Assembly: GCA_037975125.1 (NCBI GenBank)
Contig: CM075853.1
Coordinates: 32,566,613 to 32,630,612, forward strand
Direction of reading: 5' to 3'
Source of the DNA: Latrodectus hesperus
Lineage: Eukaryota; Arthropoda; Arachnida; Araneae; Theridiidae
DNA: 64,000 bases
Shown in pieces: positions 51,089 to 62,380 of this stretch. The stretch's first letter is position 1; each line of letters begins with the position of its first letter. The notes beneath the pieces were generated by a model. That model was not told the DNA's origin. It did not search any database and worked only from the letters and a program-made list of their open reading frames with translations. The position numbers and the translations under genes were made by a program.

Positions 51089-51100
51089 AGGATTTATTAC

Positions 51101-51499
51101 AACTCAGCGCATTTACCTTTTGATAATTTCATATCACATTTTTTCAAAACTTACTCAATATTTGCATAATTTCTGATACATTTTTAAAATTGACTCATTA
51201 TTTATGAATTCGTAGTGCATTTAGTAAATTCTCAGTAAATTTGAAAACTTACTCAATTTGAATTAGTGCACTCAAAATGTTTCATCTTAAGCAACGCTAA
51301 TTTTGTTCACAATTTTTGCTAATCCAAGCTTTCGTATTTAAGTAATGCAACTACATCACGTGGTAGTCCGTTTGCCATTAGATTTGTTGATAAAGGATGA
51401 AACGATATAGCTTTGTGCAGGTCTGTAGATCTATAAATACAGTGCCGTTTCGATCCCACGCGAAACATTCCACCCTTTTAGCAATAATTATATTAGAAC
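51101..51499. other. AT-rich interval, no feature seen
   Basis: No coding, repeat or RNA signal recognised. Confidence 0.5.
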
Positions 51500-51780
51500 T
51501 CACCGTACCCTAGAGGTAGGACGGTATTCTTTAGAGCATAAGGTCCCGGACTCGATCCCAGTCATTACTGAATACATGGGGAGTTGGATGTTTCACTTCT
51601 GCCTTCACACTGCCTGCCTATTTGGGTGGAGTTTCCGAGTTTCGCCCTTTGAGACAAGAAACTATGGCTCATTATCTATAAAAAGTCCCGAATTATGGTG
51701 GAGATATTGAAATGGCATAGAATGGGCTTCAGTCGTTGCGCCGTCCACTGTGTTGCGTTAAAATAACTTCGTAAAAAATT
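51500..51780 (+). mobile_element. probable tRNA-derived SINE family D
   Basis: ACCGTACCCTAGAGGTAGGA resembles a tRNA 5' half with box A, and GGACTCGATCCC about 45 bp later a box B. A GC-elevated body of about 220 bp follows. No TSD was found and no second copy is present in the window, so boundaries are approximate. Confidence 0.5.
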
Positions 51781-53775
51781 ACTAGTTTGAAGGATGTATA
51801 TTTTTGATGTTGCTTAACCCTTCTGGTCCTTAAGAACAAAGCTGTATTTAACAGACTCAATTTATTTGTTACTTATAAAGAGAATTATTTAAGCATATAT
51901 ATGTATAAAAATTTGCTACGCTTTAGATTAGATCTTAAGTAAAGAATAGAGAGAGATAAATATAATATGCGTATACGGAGTGAAAATATTTATAATTTAA
52001 GAAGTTAGTTTTCCTTAATCTTTAACAGCTTATATATTCAGATGAATCAAATTCTGTTCAACGATATATCTAAATGTTTCCTGAAATACCACATCATTTT
52101 CGAATGCTCTTAATTTTTATTTCAATCTATACTATTAGGAGAATTTTAAGAAATATATCATTATATTTCCTCTTTTTTTGTGTCGTGGAATTTTATCAAA
52201 AACTTGTCAAAATATGAGCAATTTTTTTTGCGTGTGTAAATGATATTTTTTGTGAAAAATAAGGTTTTTATAAATGTTATTTTTCACATGAAGTATCAGA
52301 TGGTTTTATGGAAACAAATATTCTTTAGTATTTTCGCGATTGGGCAATAGGGACTATAATAAAACACTCTCTTACTAAACAATTGCTTTTAAAGAGAGTA
52401 ACGTCAGTCTGTTTCAAAATCACAGTCAGGCAGGTATGTTTATGTGTTACTTCTCTTAAAGAAGCTAACAATCGTGTTATTATTTTATTACGTCTGTTTT
52501 ACAGTAGCAGTAATTTACGTATACGTCTATATTTTGAAAGGGAAAGAATATCAGTTATTTATTTATTTATTTTTATTTTTTTAAAAAAGCTCACTTATCA
52601 CGTTATTAGAATAGAGAGAACACAATTCTTTTTTTTTATTTATTAATCATCTTAAGTAATATTGTCCATCGATTATTTAACTCTGCTTTTTAAATCTTTT
52701 CTTAATAGAAAAAAAATTAATTTTATTTCAAAGTTTTAAAGGAAGTAAAAAAATGATGCTATGAATATCAGAAATTCATAATGTAACTGTTCTTGAAATA
52801 GAAATAACACCACCTGTCTCTGAAAATTATTTATTTAAATATCCTCAATAACATAACCCAAAATAAGAACAGTTATGAAATTAAACAAAAGGACAGAATA
52901 CAATAATAAACATTAAAATCGGGAACACCACATCTTCTAGCTGCTGAAGTTCAACTCGCAGTTTCTTGTTTTTGTTGCCATTCAATAGCAACTAAATTCT
53001 TATTACTATTCAATGACAACTAAACTCTTGTTGCTACGATAATATTGATAAAATAATTTCATTACAATAGCAATTACTTTTGTATTAGTACCAGTTAGAC
53101 GAGTTTGTAAATATTCTTTCATATTAAAGACTTCCAAGAAACGTTGTTTTTATCAATATAATTATTGTTAAAAGTATACTATTTTTTCATGTATTGTTTT
53201 AGATTATTAAACTATTTCTTCCCGAGTTATATACGTTTATATTGAAAGTAGTTATTCTTGTTTGATATTACCTTTAAGACCTTTAAGAAATTATTGTTTT
53301 GAGTATTGCAATCTCCGTTGATTGTGCTTTATTATAGCAATAACTACGCTCACAAGATTGTTTTTTAAGGTACTTGTGCTTATAACAACAACTTGAATCT
53401 TAACGAAGTTGGGATCTGGATATTTGTTTTTCCGAGTTCTGCAATTTATTATAATAATATAATTACTTTTTCACACTAAAATAATAGAATCTATTTTAAA
53501 GATAATTATCTGTGTGGATGATGCCAATACTCAAATCATAAAAAAGTTATGTTATAAACAAGGAGCGAAATTATACTTACAGGGGCTAAAGGATCATTAT
53601 ATTATGCTATTTGAACAATATAGAATAGGATTACTATTTTTACGAATTCATCTGCATGTTGACAAATTTGGACACATTAAAATTCTGTAAGAAAACTGGA
53701 GAAACTGTATAAGAAATATTTATCGAGTTTTGCTTGAAAATTCATCATTAGCTATGAACAACATGCTCCTTTTCT
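51781..53775. other. AT-rich interval, no feature seen
   Basis: No coding, repeat or RNA signal recognised. Confidence 0.5.
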
Positions 53776-53785
53776 CTCTAAACGT

Positions 53786-53953
53786 GGCCAAATGGTTAGC
53801 GCTCTTGCCTTCGGTTCAACAATTCGTGGATTCGAATCCTTGGGCTTCGATGTTTGTAGGGATTCGAAATCCAATTTAAGCCGTAGATACCGGTCTAATT
53901 AGCCCTCATGAGCAAAAATCGACCATTGAGCGATAAAACAAACATACAAACAT
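53786..53953 (+). mobile_element. SINE family A, slightly 5'-truncated
   Basis: Starts GGCCAAATGGTTAGCGCTCT, with box B slightly altered (GGATTCGAATCC), a small deletion after it, and the family body and CAAA-type tail. Flanking CTCTAAACGT (53776-53785) and CACTAAGCGT (53954-53963) agree at 8 of 10 positions and are a plausible decayed TSD. Confidence 0.85.
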
Positions 53954-54435
53954 CACTAAGCGTGAATGTGCACCGGTGTATTTCATCAGGGCTAGCTTTC
54001 CCTAGCCCTGGTATTTCACTATACCCATCCTAGAGTGTGGTTCTTCCAGCAAGTGAAAGCTTCTGGATAAGATTCTTCGTCGTTTAAAAACAGAGACCAA
54101 ATAACACTCATGTAGAAGCAGGGTAAGGAGAAGAGTCCGTATTCACTAAGCGTCAGTTTTGCTTGGAGTCGGCAATCAATATCTTTGGAGTTTATTCCAA
54201 GTGACAGAAAGTATGTTTATGTGTCACAAGTGAATATTATGGTCGTGTTCATATATACATAGCGGTGCAGGTGAGTCCCAGACTGACCTTTAGATTAACG
54301 GGTTTGGAATACTCGCCCATCAACATGTGCCTCGTATTTTTGAATCATGGTCATGTGACGAGGTCACAACTGAGCTGGCACCCTTCTCTCCTCATCTACG
54401 CCACACTATCAAAAGAACATCAAACGTCACATATT

Positions 54436-54568
54436 AATATTACGGTTACAATTCGCCAAGAGAATCGCTTGGCGGTCGTTATAGGTTGTTAATCAAATTT
54501 TAATATTTAGGTCTCTTCGGCTTGGCGTAAACATTTTTTCCAATTGGCGAGGTTGTGACCGTAATATT
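54436..54568. repeat. small palindromic element with nested hairpin
   Basis: Inverted ends 54436-54459 and 54544-54568 match over 24-25 bp with two mismatches and one indel (tip AATATTACGGT). Inside, CGCCAAG and CTTGGCG (54454-54474) form a second small hairpin. The TTGGCG words recall the U3 repeats of the gypsy LTR at 1292-1371. It may be a short MITE. Confidence 0.55.
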
Positions 54569-57211
54569 CTCTATTACCAAGAAAGTGATAAATATCTGTG
54601 ACTAATTTACTTGTTATTATGAAATTCATGTGTTTGTGACAATATCCAAAAAATAAAGAAATTGCGTTATGGTTATGGCAATCCTCATATATTTTAATTT
54701 ACCATAATAATGATTACATTTAACAATTATTCTCCGTGTAACAAATAATGAATAGTGATGGCATTCTTTAAAAGTGCATTGAATTTTTAAAATGTATGTC
54801 AAAAAGTTATTATAAGTAAATGAATTATCGTGAGAGATAATCCATTATATTACCATTGATTAAAAACTTGAACGTATACTATTTTTTCTTTAGAGATTTT
54901 CCTGTTTTAATGTATATTGTTCTTATATAGCTACCTCTTTCCGCATTTATTTATTATTCTTACTTGAAATAAATCTGAAAAATTGCGAAATAACCCTTCT
55001 AATCTCAGGGTGATGTTCGTTTTGTTCTTACTTTCAAAATAATTCTTAGTATTTCATACTGATAATAATAATAAACTACTGATAGTTAGTTAATGACGAT
55101 ATGCAAATTCTTTCCTATGAAAATATAACCTAATTTTATTACATTTTCAAAGTTAGAGCGTTTTGGAGCAATTTAATGAATGATTAAATTTTTTAAGCGA
55201 TTTAATGAATTTCAATTTAATCAGCAATAAACCATTATTTTATTAATGTTCAGTAAATGAACTGATAATAATTTTAGTGAGAACATATAAATGAAATTAT
55301 ATTAAACGAAAATATGAGCTTCATCGCTTTGATACAAGGCGTTCAATAGACAGAAATTCCAAAGAAATGTTAATGCAAGCATTGTAGAAAGAATCGTGAT
55401 GAGGTGCTATGATTGCGCAATATACACGCAAGAAATTAATAACTTTTCCATAAGCTGCACTTGTTTCAATATTTATTAAGTGGCTTATAATGGAATAATT
55501 GATAGTTAGACATCCATATTCAATTTTGCAATACTAATGATCAGAGATCACTACTGATTGAGTAATAATGCCATTGTATCTCATTGAATGAACTATTATT
55601 TAAAGCTTGCAAAAAAAGCATTACTTTTTTTAACCTTAATTTGTAGAAATAAGGATAAATATTTTTCTGACTCAGCTGCATTTGTTATTAATAGCTAAGC
55701 AAATCCAAATGAATGTTTAGGTACTAATTACGTTATCTAAAAATTACTACTTATTAAAAAGAGAAAAAGAAAAACAGAAACAAGTTTCCCAATTAAATTG
55801 TTAGCAGCTTTTATTCATTTTTAAAATTTTTTATTTTATTTAAGGCATAAATTATATTTTAATTATTATTCGGTAAACTATAACTAAATATATAAATGAA
55901 GTTACATTTCATATGTACTTAATCATGATTTTAAATATGTTCAAATCCTTTAAAAGAAAGTAATACTATTATACATCATAATTTACTGTTTCCATAATGT
56001 TTAGCTAATTAATTTCTATTACGTTTGAAATAAAGGAATTAATTATTCCTTTTGGAATGTTTAATTTTCTTTCAGTGAATTCATCGGTTCATATTTTAAT
56101 TCATTTCCTATGCAACGCTATTTTAATATAAATAGAACTAATTTCTATTACATGCACAAAGAGAATGCGAATTAACGGAAATATTTAATTATAATAAATT
56201 TTATTCTTTCGATAAACAGCAAGAATTTCTTATTAATTAGTCTAATAGCTAATCGAAGCTTAGTGTGAGACTTTCAATCACTGGTATTTTAATAAGGTCA
56301 GATAACCTGCTAAAGTTTGTCTGCTAAGTAGATCTAAAAAAGAATCCTTTTCAGAGTCAAATTCATAGAGTCATGTTAGTTCTAACAAGCAATCGAATGT
56401 ACTGTAACCAAATCAATTTTACTAAATCTGTTAATAATAGATGAGATGCTCAAAGTGAGATGAAATCTTTTAAGCACTGGATTGTGTGTGCCTAAGCAAC
56501 TTACTAAATGTAATTTAACAAATCATAACACTCAAAGAATTGCTTAGATTTTGTAAAAAAGTGAAATTTCACTGTTTCTTGATCTAGTTAATGTGTATAA
56601 TAATTCTTTCTATCTCACTAAACTCTGATTAATGGTAACAGTTATTAAAAATATTTCTACAAATCATAATAGTTTGAGAGTTTTTTTATAATTGATTAAA
56701 ATGGGCTTAATCACTTGTTAAGGCTAATCAGAATTTTTTTTAAAAATCAGTTATTTAAAAAGCTTTAAATTTAAAACCTGATTGAAGTTGATTAGATTAA
56801 CGTTTACTTTAATCAATAATAAAACAGCAAGGTTAACTGGTAGATTCTAGGGTATATATAAAGATAATTCCATCTTTCAAACGTCTAAGAAATCTGAAAA
56901 AAGCTAACAGGATTCAACAAAAGATTGGCTTACATTTTTTAATGAGTTAAAAAGTTAATAAAAGTTTTTCATAATAAAGCACAGTCATACAAATTTCATT
57001 TATCTATTCCATTTTCTAGCTGCTTAAAAAGCAAGTTGTAAAAAATTTATTTGCATAAAGAATGAAATAGAATAACCAATTATTAGTAATTGTATAATTA
57101 AACAGAATAACCAAATGTTAATGATTGCTCAAAAAATATGAAAAACTTCAGTATTTCATTGTTTAACATTGACATTGTTCTCGAGAAATTCGACCAAGCA
57201 TGGAAAAGGAG
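54569..57211. other. AT-rich interval, no feature seen
   Basis: No coding, repeat or RNA signal recognised. Confidence 0.5.
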
Positions 57212-57260
57212 GTCACGTGATACACCGAAAGGTGAAAGTTTGAGAATGGTGTGACGTATA
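57212..57260. promoter_or_regulatory. possible regulatory patch: E-box and CRE-like site
   Basis: GGTCACGTGAT (57212-57222) and GTGTGACGTAT near 57250-57260 repeat the two motifs seen at 42227-42346, in a short CpG-richer patch that also has GCGCGC. No gene can be attached. Confidence 0.25.
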
Positions 57261-57909
57261 GCGCGCTAACCTACTCTAAAATTTGTACAATAAAAAAATG
57301 ACCAGCAATAATATGTGGCCCGATTTGAATAGACTGCATAATTTATAACCATAAGCACAAGATGTCACAATGGCAGATTTTTCTATTTGTCCATTCAAAC
57401 ATCTTAAGTGTATTCAGCGCGTTCATGTGGGGGAATTACACGCATATTAAATCTTCCGTGAGACTATTCAATGCGGTAAGTTTTCATGATCAGTTGTTAC
57501 GTACTTTTGTAACTTTTTCCTCTAACTTAGTTGATTTACGAAAAAGAAATCAAGCTAAACTCAAAATATCCCAAAGTTTGATTATTAATAATACCTTATT
57601 AAAGTTTGCCTTTTTAACACAACATTTAAAAAAGAAAAAAAAAAACATGCTTTTAACGAAAAAGTAAACAGACAAATATGTTTTAAGTGCTTTAGTAGTA
57701 TTATTTTCTAGAAATATATGAAACGAATATCGTTTTTCTTTCTAAAATAACATTTATAGTTACATACCACTGAAGAAAGTGCTAGTTTTCAGATTTTGAG
57801 ATTTTTCTAGATTAAAATTTGATGATAAACCATAAAATTTAAATACATCACTAAACAAAGTCTTGAATTTTGGTGTTAAATTTTTTAAACTTCATGTGTG
57901 ATTTAGGTG

Positions 57910-58300
57910 TTTCTTTTTTTCAAGACAATATTTTGGAGCATAGTTTGGATCGTAACAGTTATTCAGTAACTTGTACATCATAAATAGGTTATTTTCCCCC
58001 AAGACAATATTTTGGTGCATAGTTTGGATCATAGCAGTTTCAGTAACTAGTACATCATAAATAGGCTCTTTTTTCCCCCAAGACAATATTTTGGTGCATA
58101 GTTTGGATCACAGCAGTTTCAGTAACTAGTACATCATAAATAGGCTCTTTTTCCTCCAAGACAATATTTTGGTGCATAGTTTGAATCACAACAGTTTCAG
58201 TTAACTAGTACATCATAAATAGGCTCTTTTTCCTCCAAGACAATATTTTGGTGCATAGTTTGAATCACAACAGTTTCAGTAACTAGTACATCATAAATAT
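57910..58300 (+). repeat. 79-bp minisatellite, 5 copies
   Basis: The landmark AAGACAATATTTTGG recurs at 57922, 58001, 58080, 58158 and 58237 (spacing 79, 79, 78, 79). The first copy is the most diverged and the last two are almost identical, suggesting growth at the right side. A minus-strand frame across it is only the repeat read out. Confidence 0.93.
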
Positions 58301-60144
58301 GTTAGATAAAACTAATGCATCATTGATAGGATAACAATAGCCTAGTAAAAAAAAGGCATCTCTTTTGTGTGCGGAAAGTAGCGTGTTTGATATCTAGGAG
58401 AGCTGAAAATGGTCGTACTGAGATGTTCTTTGCATGTCAGTCCTTCATAGAGTGTAAGTCTGTAGGCGTGGTGTGAAAGTAATGAAATGGTGACGCCAGC
58501 ACAAGGGCCGGCTTTGTCACTCTAATTTGGTTCATAATTATGAGGCGATTAGCTAATTCTAGCGGCTTGTGCCTTCAGAAATAAGCATCGAATATGAATT
58601 GCAATAACTTAATGTAATCAAACACGGATGCAAAATTCTCTAACATTTCGAAACAATGTCGACATACACGCAAACTTTTCTCCAACCTTCTGCATCTTTG
58701 GAGTGACATGGGACTATGTACAAAGTTTAAGTTGCATGCCCTTTTAGAATGGTAGTCTTTGGTTGAGTCAGTAGTTTAAATCTATTTTATAAATTAAAGA
58801 ATGTATTTTTTATACCAGACCAGCGGTCTTCCAAATTATGTACAGTTATGCTCCAGAATCCAAAGATAAAAATTCTATCAACAAGATGTTCTTTGACTGA
58901 GTTAAAGGTCCACCATAAGAAAAATACTTTTTCCAATAGTTAATATGATTCTCATTTTTTTAGGATAATTCATTTGAGACCATGTTTGGATAAAGGATTT
59001 CTGACAATATTGTCTAGAATATAATCCCAAATTTTTTTCCAGCATTTGGAAGATATAGAGTATTAATTACAATAATAACTTCTTATCGGATTCAAACTCA
59101 AACCACACTCTGATGGGTAGAAATGAGTAGAATTAACCGCCAAAAGCTTTTATAACGCATTTGTACATAACTCACGAATTGCTTTAAAAATTCTAGCTGG
59201 AAACTCTTATTACTTTTTAGATAAATATGCTAGCAGAATACGGAAACGCTGTATCCATCTCCATCCAATTAGTCAACATGGCTAGGACCAAATTTAGGAC
59301 CTTCCATTTAAAAAATCATGGTCTTATCTGTTGGATGCAAGCAATCCAAGAAAACAAACTATTAAAGAAAAAGTTTACTTCGGAAAATATAACAGAAAAT
59401 ATGGTTAATAATGAAGATATGCTATTTTCACAGCCACTAAATTTGAAATTTAATGCTTTTAACTTAGATTAATGATGAAGATTCTTAATATGTGACCTCC
59501 AACATACTTTCCTGTATCTTGCTCTCAAAAAGCTGGGCTATATTATCTATTTAAAAACTGCTTAGGGAAAATAGTTGAGTCTTTGTAATTTAGAAGTAAA
59601 GACCAAACAGAATACCCGCAAAGCTTTATTACTCAGAGGTATAATTTTACTTAGAGGAAATCACTACCACGACCCATTTAAGCGTGCACTAACTGCTATA
59701 GAACACACATCAGACATCAGACATCAGATTGTTGTCTGGTTTAACAAATCAGATTTGATTGAAGAGCTATGGATGTTCGGCTGCGTCGGAAATCGAAAAC
59801 CTTTACCAATCAAGCCACGGCGGCCTTAAATGTGCAAACCATGTTTCAATTTGAGTTTTAGATACTTATTACCAGATTTCGTAAATTTTAAATTAAGAAT
59901 TCTTAAGGAATCATGAAAATATTTGTGTGATAGTTTGAAAGTAGAATTGGTGCATTTAAGAAATAATAATATGGAAATTATATTCATGTGTCTCAATACT
60001 TAACTTGATAAATTAATTTCATAGAGAGACTACTTGAGAACGGAACTTGTATTTAAGACCATGAATTGTAGTAATTTTAATGGCTAGTGTTGAAAGAAAG
60101 GAAAGAAAATTTTAATCAGCTGTCCAGTTTGTTAATTAATTAAC
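58301..60144. other. AT-rich interval, no clear feature
   Basis: 58380-58580 is GC-elevated and could be an old SINE body. A box A-like stretch on the minus strand lies near 59790-59825 (TGGCTTGATTGG). Open frames at 59227-59472 and 59575-59829 are not recognised. Confidence 0.4.
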
Positions 60145-60290
60145 AGCGTTTTAATTTACAGTTCAAAAGTGCGTCAATATATTTCCTATCTCGGTTGGAA
60201 AAGTCTTTAGATTTTCAGAATCTATTTTAAACTATAAATCGTGTCCTAATTAATCCTCGACAACAAAAAGTTTCCATAGTACGACAAATT
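60145..60290 (+). mobile_element. SINE family A, very old copy
   Basis: The body can still be aligned: TTTTCAGAATCTATTTTAAA corresponds to the family's GTTCGGAATCCACTTTAAG, and GTGTCCTAATTAATCCTCG to GGTCTAATTAGCCCTCG, ending near CGACAAA. The head is nearly unrecognisable. Confidence 0.6.
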
Positions 60291-61059
60291 TCAACTGTGC
60301 ATGTGTTGGACTTATGTGCTGCGAGGGTTCCATTGGTAAAAAATACTAATCACCTTTAATTTTCTTTTACTACAACAAGGAACGAAATTCCGAAATATAA
60401 GTTAATTTTTTTTAGATTCTAGTGTTCTTCCGCTGTTGTGGTGAAATATGGCTATGAGATGGCCGCTTGTATATTTATCTCGACACCTGAAAAGGGTTCA
60501 AAATCACGGAGTCTGTATATGGCAGCTTTAATAACTGACTGTACTTAGTAACTTTAGTTAATTGAATATACAGATAGAAGCCTTGCACATCTGAAACAAT
60601 AATATATAAATATGTATTCCATTCTTACATCACTTGTATTACATAGGGTTAATGTTTGACGCAACAGCTTGTAATGAATGATATAAAGGATTAATGTTTG
60701 ATAACGATAAAAAAATAACGACAGGATTGCCAAGGAAAACCATAGCGATGCAGAATAATGTTTATAGCTATAAATTCACACGGAAAGAGTATGAAGATTA
60801 AAGATAAAGGGATATTTAAAATAAATCATATGGTGGATCGGAGGAAGTGAATGGAAAAGAAATACATCATTCTTGCACTTCTAAAGTGAAGGTTTTGTTA
60901 TCTGATCAGCTGCTGAAATAATATCTGCACATTAAAAGTTCTAAACGTTCCGATTTCTCTAACTTGGGTTAGTATAGAAAGAATGTTGCCAGCTTAGATG
61001 TTAATTTCGCCAGTTGCTTTTATTTCAAGATTACGAAACAAATAGAAGTATTTAGTGTC
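60291..61059. other. AT-rich interval, no clear feature
   Basis: A weak box B-like word near 60499 only. The 5' end of the downstream Tc1 copy should lie here but no TIR could be found. Confidence 0.4.
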
Positions 61060-62380
61060 TTAAATTGACAAAAATAGATCTACCTGAAATACGTAAACCG
61101 GAACACAATAAAACAAAACGAAGAAGTAAACAAGTGGCAGAGAGAACGAAATTAATGATAAAATCAGTTCATTATTGTTTAATTAAGGATATTATAAGCT
61201 CTGTAGGGTTTAATGTCTCTCGTTGGTATGGCGTGACGCGGAAAAAAGGCGCTGGCTTAGATGTTAACTTCGTTATTTCTCAGCATGGTTCAAATAACAA
61301 AAATGTTGGCAGCTCTTGACTGCTTTAATCGCAGAAATATTAGAGAAATGTTTAAAATATTAGAGAAATGTTTAAAAAATCTCTTCATGAAGATACTATA
61401 TGAAAAATTCTGAAAAAATTTGGCTATCACGGCTGTGTAACTCGAAGAAAGCCATGTATTTCAACTGCCAGTAAGCAAAACCGTTAAAATTATGCCAGTA
61501 AGTATATTAATAAACCTTCTGAGTTTTTTGAAAAAGTAATATTTTTTTATGAAAGCAAATTTTGTATCTTTGGCATCAAAGGATGTAATCTGGTGTGGAG
61601 AAAATAAGGTACGGCTTTTTGAGAAGCAAAATTTTGTGTCTACAGTTAAACATAGTAGGGATGGTGTAATGATTTGAGTGTGCATGGAAGCAAGTGGATT
61701 TGATCGATTAACTTTTATAGATTCCACATTTGATCATATGGGATATCTAAATATATTAAAAAAATTTGAAGCAGAGTGCACAAGATTTGAACCTTGGCGA
61801 TGATTTTTGGTTTCAACAAGACAATGATCCAAAACACACTATCCACAAAGTAAAGCTCTGACTGTTGCACAATATCAAATATCAGTTGCATACTTTTCCA
61901 CAATCTCCAGACTTAAACCCCATTGAACATTTATGAGACTGAAGTGCATTATTTGGCAACATAACATAATGTCGAAAGATATGTTAAAAAGAGTAATTAT
62001 GATGGTATGGAATAATATTTCGTTTGCAAAAACCGCCAAACTAATTCTCTCTAAGCTTAAATGATAGGAAAAGGTTCTTATAGACATAAAGATTTTCCAA
62101 CCAGACATTAAAGTTTATTTGACAGTCCATGAAAGTTATTTTTTAAAGACTTTTCTCATCTGTACGCAAACTTTTCTGACTGCTTTTAATGTAATTTTTT
62201 AATTATTATTATTACTTTGAAACAGTGTGTATCTTTCTAAAATTATTACTGATGCTTAAGGAATTGTTAAGGAAAAGCATTACATAAAAGTTGAATTAAT
62301 ATTGACACTATAATGTTCTTTTATTCTTCGTAGAATGTTTACTGTGCATTTGTACGCAGACCTTTTCTGGCAAGTGTATA
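61060..62380 (+). mobile_element. Tc1-like transposon with IR/DR-like right end, decayed
   Basis: A dead transposase is followed by two direct copies of a terminal motif: CATCTGTACGCAAACTTTTC near 62158 and CATTTGTACGCAGACCTTTT near 62347, about 190 bp apart. This is an IR/DR-type arrangement. The left inverted repeat was not found. The motif differs from that of the 25.4-kb element, so this is a separate lineage. Confidence 0.75.
61065..62020 (+). pseudogene. Tc1-like DD34E transposase, degenerate
   Basis: It begins DLPEIRKPEHNKTKRRSKQV, the N-terminal helix-turn-helix start. Later come DTI..ILKKFGYHGCVTRRKP, VIFFYESKF where the first catalytic D is replaced by Y, NLVWREN, QNFVSTVKHSRDGVMI, FQQDNDPKHT with the second D, and FPQSPDLNPIEHL with the E, 34 residues after the D. 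Stops interrupt at several places (for example TGA for the Trp expected after KVKL and after EHL). It is inactive, and related more to the 25.4-kb element (QDNDPKHT, PDLNPIE) than to the 30.6-kb one. Confidence 0.85.

Noticed and set aside
57362..57667. 101-codon frame starting MSQWQIFLFV
   Set aside because: Ends in a poly-Lys run from an A-rich tract, has no recognisable domain and no supporting splice or promoter signal.
59575..59829. 84-codon frame with mixed composition
   Set aside because: Not recognised, contains a small internal ACATCAG duplication, and ends in a tRNA-like stretch on the other strand; more likely old repeat DNA.
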